Shown piece after piece: positions 6,193-8,258 of a DNA stretch of 8,258 nucleotides (the stretch's first letter is position 1; every line of letters begins with the position of its first letter). The stretch comes from Solirubrobacteraceae bacterium (GTDB lineage Bacteria > Actinomycetota > Thermoleophilia > Solirubrobacterales > Solirubrobacteraceae). The position numbers were made by a program, and so were the translations under genes. The DNA is taken from the NCBI GenBank assembly GCA_025935735.1, contig JAICUS010000250.1:1-8258 (forward strand), given 5' to 3'. The notes below the pieces were generated by a model that searched no databases, had not been told where the DNA came from, and saw only the letters and a list, made by a program, of their open reading frames with translations.

Positions 6193-7347
6193 ATGGATGC
6201 GCCCTCCCGCGCCGGCGAATTGGCGAAGCACGGCGGCGGCCACGGAGCCGTTGCGCACGAGCGGGCGGGTCTTCGATGTCTACGCGTCGGCTGGCTCGAG
6301 GGATCGCAGGAGTGTCTGGATTGGGACGCTCTCGCCGAGCGCGCGGGGAACGTCTTCGCGACCTCGGTGTGGGCGGCGGCGTGGTGGCGACACTGGGGCG
6401 CCGGCCGGCGTCCGCTCATCGCCGCCTGTCGCCGCCCTGACGGGACGCTCGCCGCGGTGCTCCCGCTGTATGAGGCAGCCCGGCGGCCGCTGCGGGTGCT
6501 GCGGTTCCTCGGACACGGCCCGGGCGATCTGCTGGGCCCGCTGTGCGCCCCCGAGGACCGGGAAGAGACCGCCCGCACCCTGCTTGGGCTCCTGCACGAC
6601 GGACAGCTCGCGTGGGACGTGGTCCTCGCGCAGCAGGTGGCCTCAGGCGACGGCTGGCCCGCGGCGCTGGGTGGCCGCGTCCTGCGACGAGAGCACAGCC
6701 CCGTGCTCCGGCTGAGGTGGCCCAGCTGGGATGCGTACCTCGCCGACCGCAGCGCGAACTTCCGCCAGCAGGTCCGCCGGCGCGAGCGCCGGCTGGCTCG
6801 GGAGCACCGGCTGGAGTTCCGCCGCACGACCGCTCCGGAGACGCTGCAGCGCGACCTCGACGTGCTGTTCGCCCTCCACTCGGCGCGCTGGGGCGATCGC
6901 GCGTCCCGCGCGCTCGCGGAGTCGCGCCGGCGCTTCCACCGGGAGTTCGCGGCCTGTGCGCTGGAGCGCGGCTGGCTGCGGCTCTGGTTCCTCGAGCTGG
7001 ACGGTGCGCCGGTGGCCGCCTGGTACGGATTCCGCCTCGGCGGAGTCGAGTCCTACTACCAGGCCGGGCGCGACCCGGCGTGGGACCACGCGTCGGTCGG
7101 CTTCGTCCTGCTGGCCCACAGCGTGCGCGGCGCGCTGGAGGACGGCATGCGCGAATACCGCTTCCTCCGCGGCGCCGAGGGCTACAAGGATCGGTTCACC
7201 GACGACAGCGGCGAGCTGGAGACCTTCGTCGTGACACGGGGGCTGCGCGGGAAGGCGGCGTCAGCGGTCGCGAGCCGGGCGGCGAGCGCGAGCTGGAGCA
7301 GTGGTCCGCTCGCCGCGCTGCGACGTGCGGCGGGCCTCGAGGGCTGA
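6193..7347 (+). CDS. BioF2/CelD-like GNAT acyltransferase (FemAB-related), copy 2
   Basis: This 384-residue member of the same family as the divergent neighbour has matching landmarks in the same order. These are NVFATSVWAAAWWRHWGAGRRPL (53-75), LAAVLPLY (86-93), RSANFRQQVRRRERRL (186-201), SYYQAGRDPAWDHASVGFVLLAHSVRGAL (287-315) and the signature FLRGAEGYKDRF (324-335). It should transfer an acyl or aminoacyl group to an amine, probably on a glycan precursor, in the cytoplasm; no signal peptide or membrane helix is seen. The frame is open far upstream (to about 5818) but that part overlaps the other GNAT gene antisense. ATG at 6193 is chosen because it falls in the intergenic gap and leaves about 50 residues before the conserved W60. 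TTG at 6220 is an alternative. Four nucleotides separate its stop from the deacetylase start, so the two are almost certainly one operon. Substrate unknown. Confidence 0.85.
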   Translation: MDAPSRAGELAKHGGGHGAVAHERAGLRCLRVGWLEGSQECLDWDALAERAGNVFATSVWAAAWWRHWGAGRRPLIAACRRPDGTLAAVLPLYEAARRPLRVLRFLGHGPGDLLGPLCAPEDREETARTLLGLLHDGQLAWDVVLAQQVASGDGWPAALGGRVLRREHSPVLRLRWPSWDAYLADRSANFRQQVRRRERRLAREHRLEFRRTTAPETLQRDLDVLFALHSARWGDRASRALAESRRRFHREFAACALERGWLRLWFLELDGAPVAAWYGFRLGGVESYYQAGRDPAWDHASVGFVLLAHSVRGALEDGMREYRFLRGAEGYKDRFTDDSGELETFVVTRGLRGKAASAVASRAASASWSSGPLAALRRAAGLEG

Positions 7348-7351
7348 GGCC

Positions 7352-8116
7352 GTGGCTGACGCGCTCGTGCTCTGCTACCACGCCGTCAGCGAGCGATGGC
7401 CGGCCACGCTGGCCATCACCCCGGCCCGGCTCGAGGAGCAGCTGCGCTTCCTGGCGCATCGCGGATACCGGGCGCGGACGTTCTCCGACACGCTGGCGCA
7501 GCCGGACCGCGGCCTGACGGTCGCCGTGACGTTCGACGACGCCTACCGCTCGGTCTTCGAGCATGCGTATCCGGTGCTGCGTGCGCTCGGGATGCCGGCC
7601 ACCGTCTTCGTTCCGACGGACCTCGTCGGGACGGGGGCGCCGATGAGCTGGCCCGGGATCGAGCAGTGGCTGAACGGGCCGCATGCGCGCGAGCTGATCG
7701 GCATGTCGTGGGCGCAACTGGGCGAGCTCGCCGACGCGGGTTGGGAGATCGGTTCCCATACACGCTCGCACGCGCGCCTCACCAGCCTGCACGACGACGC
7801 GTTGGCCGACGAGTTGACCGGCTCGCGGGAGCAGTGCGAACGGCGCCTCGGTCGCCCGTGTCGGACGCTTGCCTACCCCTACGGGGCCATCGACCGGCGT
7901 GTCGTGCGGGCCGCGGGTGAGGCCGGCTACCTGGGCGCCGGCGCGCCGCCGAATCGTCTGCCGGAAGACAGCCGGCTGCGCTGGCCGCGCGTGGGCGTCT
8001 ACCCCGCCGACGACATCCGGCGCTTCCGCGTTAAGGTCTCGCCCCTAGTGCGTCGTCTGATGGGCTCGCCTGTCTGGCCGCCGCTGGCGCGGCTGGGTCA
8101 GGGTCTACGTCTATGA
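7352..8116 (+). CDS. NodB-type polysaccharide deacetylase (carbohydrate esterase family 4-like)
   Basis: This 254-residue enzyme should remove N-acetyl (or O-acetyl) groups from a sugar using a divalent metal. It opens with LVLCYHAVS (5-13). Motif 1 is TFDDAY (60-65), with D62 as likely base and D63 as metal ligand. Motif 2 is IGSHTRSH (133-140), with metal ligands H136 and H140. Motif 3 is AYPYG (174-178). A WPRVGVYP segment (211-218) sits where motif 4 is expected. I see no clear LxH motif 5, as in some NodB subfamilies. No signal peptide is present, so it may act on a cytoplasmic lipid-linked intermediate. GTG at 7352 is preferred because GAGGG at 7339-7343 lies 8 nt upstream and it keeps the gene free of overlap. 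GTG at 7301 would add 17 residues overlapping the GNAT gene. It follows the second GNAT by 4 nt, and its stop overlaps the last gene's stop on the other strand. Confidence 0.9.
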   Translation: MADALVLCYHAVSERWPATLAITPARLEEQLRFLAHRGYRARTFSDTLAQPDRGLTVAVTFDDAYRSVFEHAYPVLRALGMPATVFVPTDLVGTGAPMSWPGIEQWLNGPHARELIGMSWAQLGELADAGWEIGSHTRSHARLTSLHDDALADELTGSREQCERRLGRPCRTLAYPYGAIDRRVVRAAGEAGYLGAGAPPNRLPEDSRLRWPRVGVYPADDIRRFRVKVSPLVRRLMGSPVWPPLARLGQGLRL

Positions 8117-8257
8117 GGCCCATGGGAGGAGGCGTTGGAGTGCGGGGCGTCGGGGGTTGAGGGTGCGGAAGAGGATCTTGTGCGCGTAGGCGCGGCGGAG
8201 GTTGGCGGGTGAGTGGGCGTAGGTTTCGAAGCGTTGGATCGCGGCGTCGAATTGGGG
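8111..8257 (-). CDS. C-terminal end of an unidentified protein, cut by the window edge
   Basis: Reading the minus strand inward from base 8257 gives 48 codons without a stop, ending in TAG (complement of 8111-8113). The visible protein begins PQFDAAIQRFETYAHS, continues ANLRRAYAHKILF and ends RRPALQRLLPWAS. Third positions are overwhelmingly C (about 35 of 48), with none in T, a strong coding signal in this DNA. Its A-ending codons (CAA, GAA, TCA, CCA, CGA) look more common than in the neighbours. The start lies beyond the window. It converges on the deacetylase and the coding regions overlap by 6 nt (8111-8116). I do not recognise the family. A C-terminal tail of a glycan-cluster enzyme such as a glycosyltransferase is possible from context only. 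Confidence 0.6.
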   Translation of the reverse strand, partial: PQFDAAIQRFETYAHSPANLRRAYAHKILFRTLNPRRPALQRLLPWAS

Positions 8258-8258
8258 T

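Noticed and set aside
7301..7351. Earlier GTG start for the deacetylase
   Set aside because: The extra 17 residues overlap the preceding gene and look non-homologous. The GTG at 7352 has a GAGGG ribosome site 8 nt upstream and begins right at the conserved family start.
8144..8163. G-rich runs suggesting a G-quadruplex
   Set aside because: Only three tracts of three or more G lie close together. The G-richness is explained by C-ending codons of the minus-strand gene.

Overview
The window is very GC-rich with strongly GC-biased third codon positions. It is packed with genes on both strands, has TTG/GTG starts and weak Shine-Dalgarno sites, and carries actinobacterial-style protein families. 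It reads like a chromosomal segment of a high-GC actinobacterium, possibly class Thermoleophilia (Solirubrobacterales/Gaiellales). That placement is an inference from style, not from a marker gene.

Layout. (1) Positions 1-378 (+) hold the 3' end of a DivIVA/F0-b-like coiled-coil protein, followed by a plausible rho-independent terminator at 384-413. (2) Positions 423-1232 (+) encode a soluble HisKA-type histidine kinase. It is tail-to-tail with a NarL/LuxR-type response regulator (1233-1913, -), and the two stop codons abut. (3) A 190-nt divergent gap (1914-2103) precedes a polyprenyl-phosphate sugar-1-phosphate transferase (2104-3480, +). This converges on a flippase (3501-5009, -), which is co-transcribed behind a BioF2/CelD/FemAB-like GNAT protein (5016-6107, -). 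(4) An 85-nt divergent gap (6108-6192) leads to a second BioF2-like GNAT protein (6193-7347, +) and a closely linked NodB-type polysaccharide deacetylase (7352-8116, +). (5) The right edge holds the 3' end of an unidentified minus-strand gene (8111-8257) that overlaps the deacetylase stop.

How the parts may work together. From the sugar transferase onward this is part of an exopolysaccharide or cell-envelope glycan cluster. The sugar transferase would prime the undecaprenyl-phosphate carrier. The deacetylase and the two GNAT-fold proteins have no signal peptides, so they could modify the lipid-linked unit in the cytoplasm (N-deacetylation, then acylation or aminoacylation). The flippase would move the product outward. 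No polymerase, chain-length regulator, exosortase or conventional glycosyltransferase is recognisable here, so the cluster must continue beyond the right edge or be completed elsewhere. The adjacent kinase/regulator pair is a candidate regulator, but nothing in the sequence proves the link.

No rRNA, tRNA, CRISPR array, insertion sequence or phage gene was seen. The most notable points are the divergent pair of paralogous BioF2 GNATs, the HisKA/NarL pairing, the hairpins over two convergent stop-codon junctions, and the hidden partial gene at the right end. I see no clear evidence of a wholly new system.
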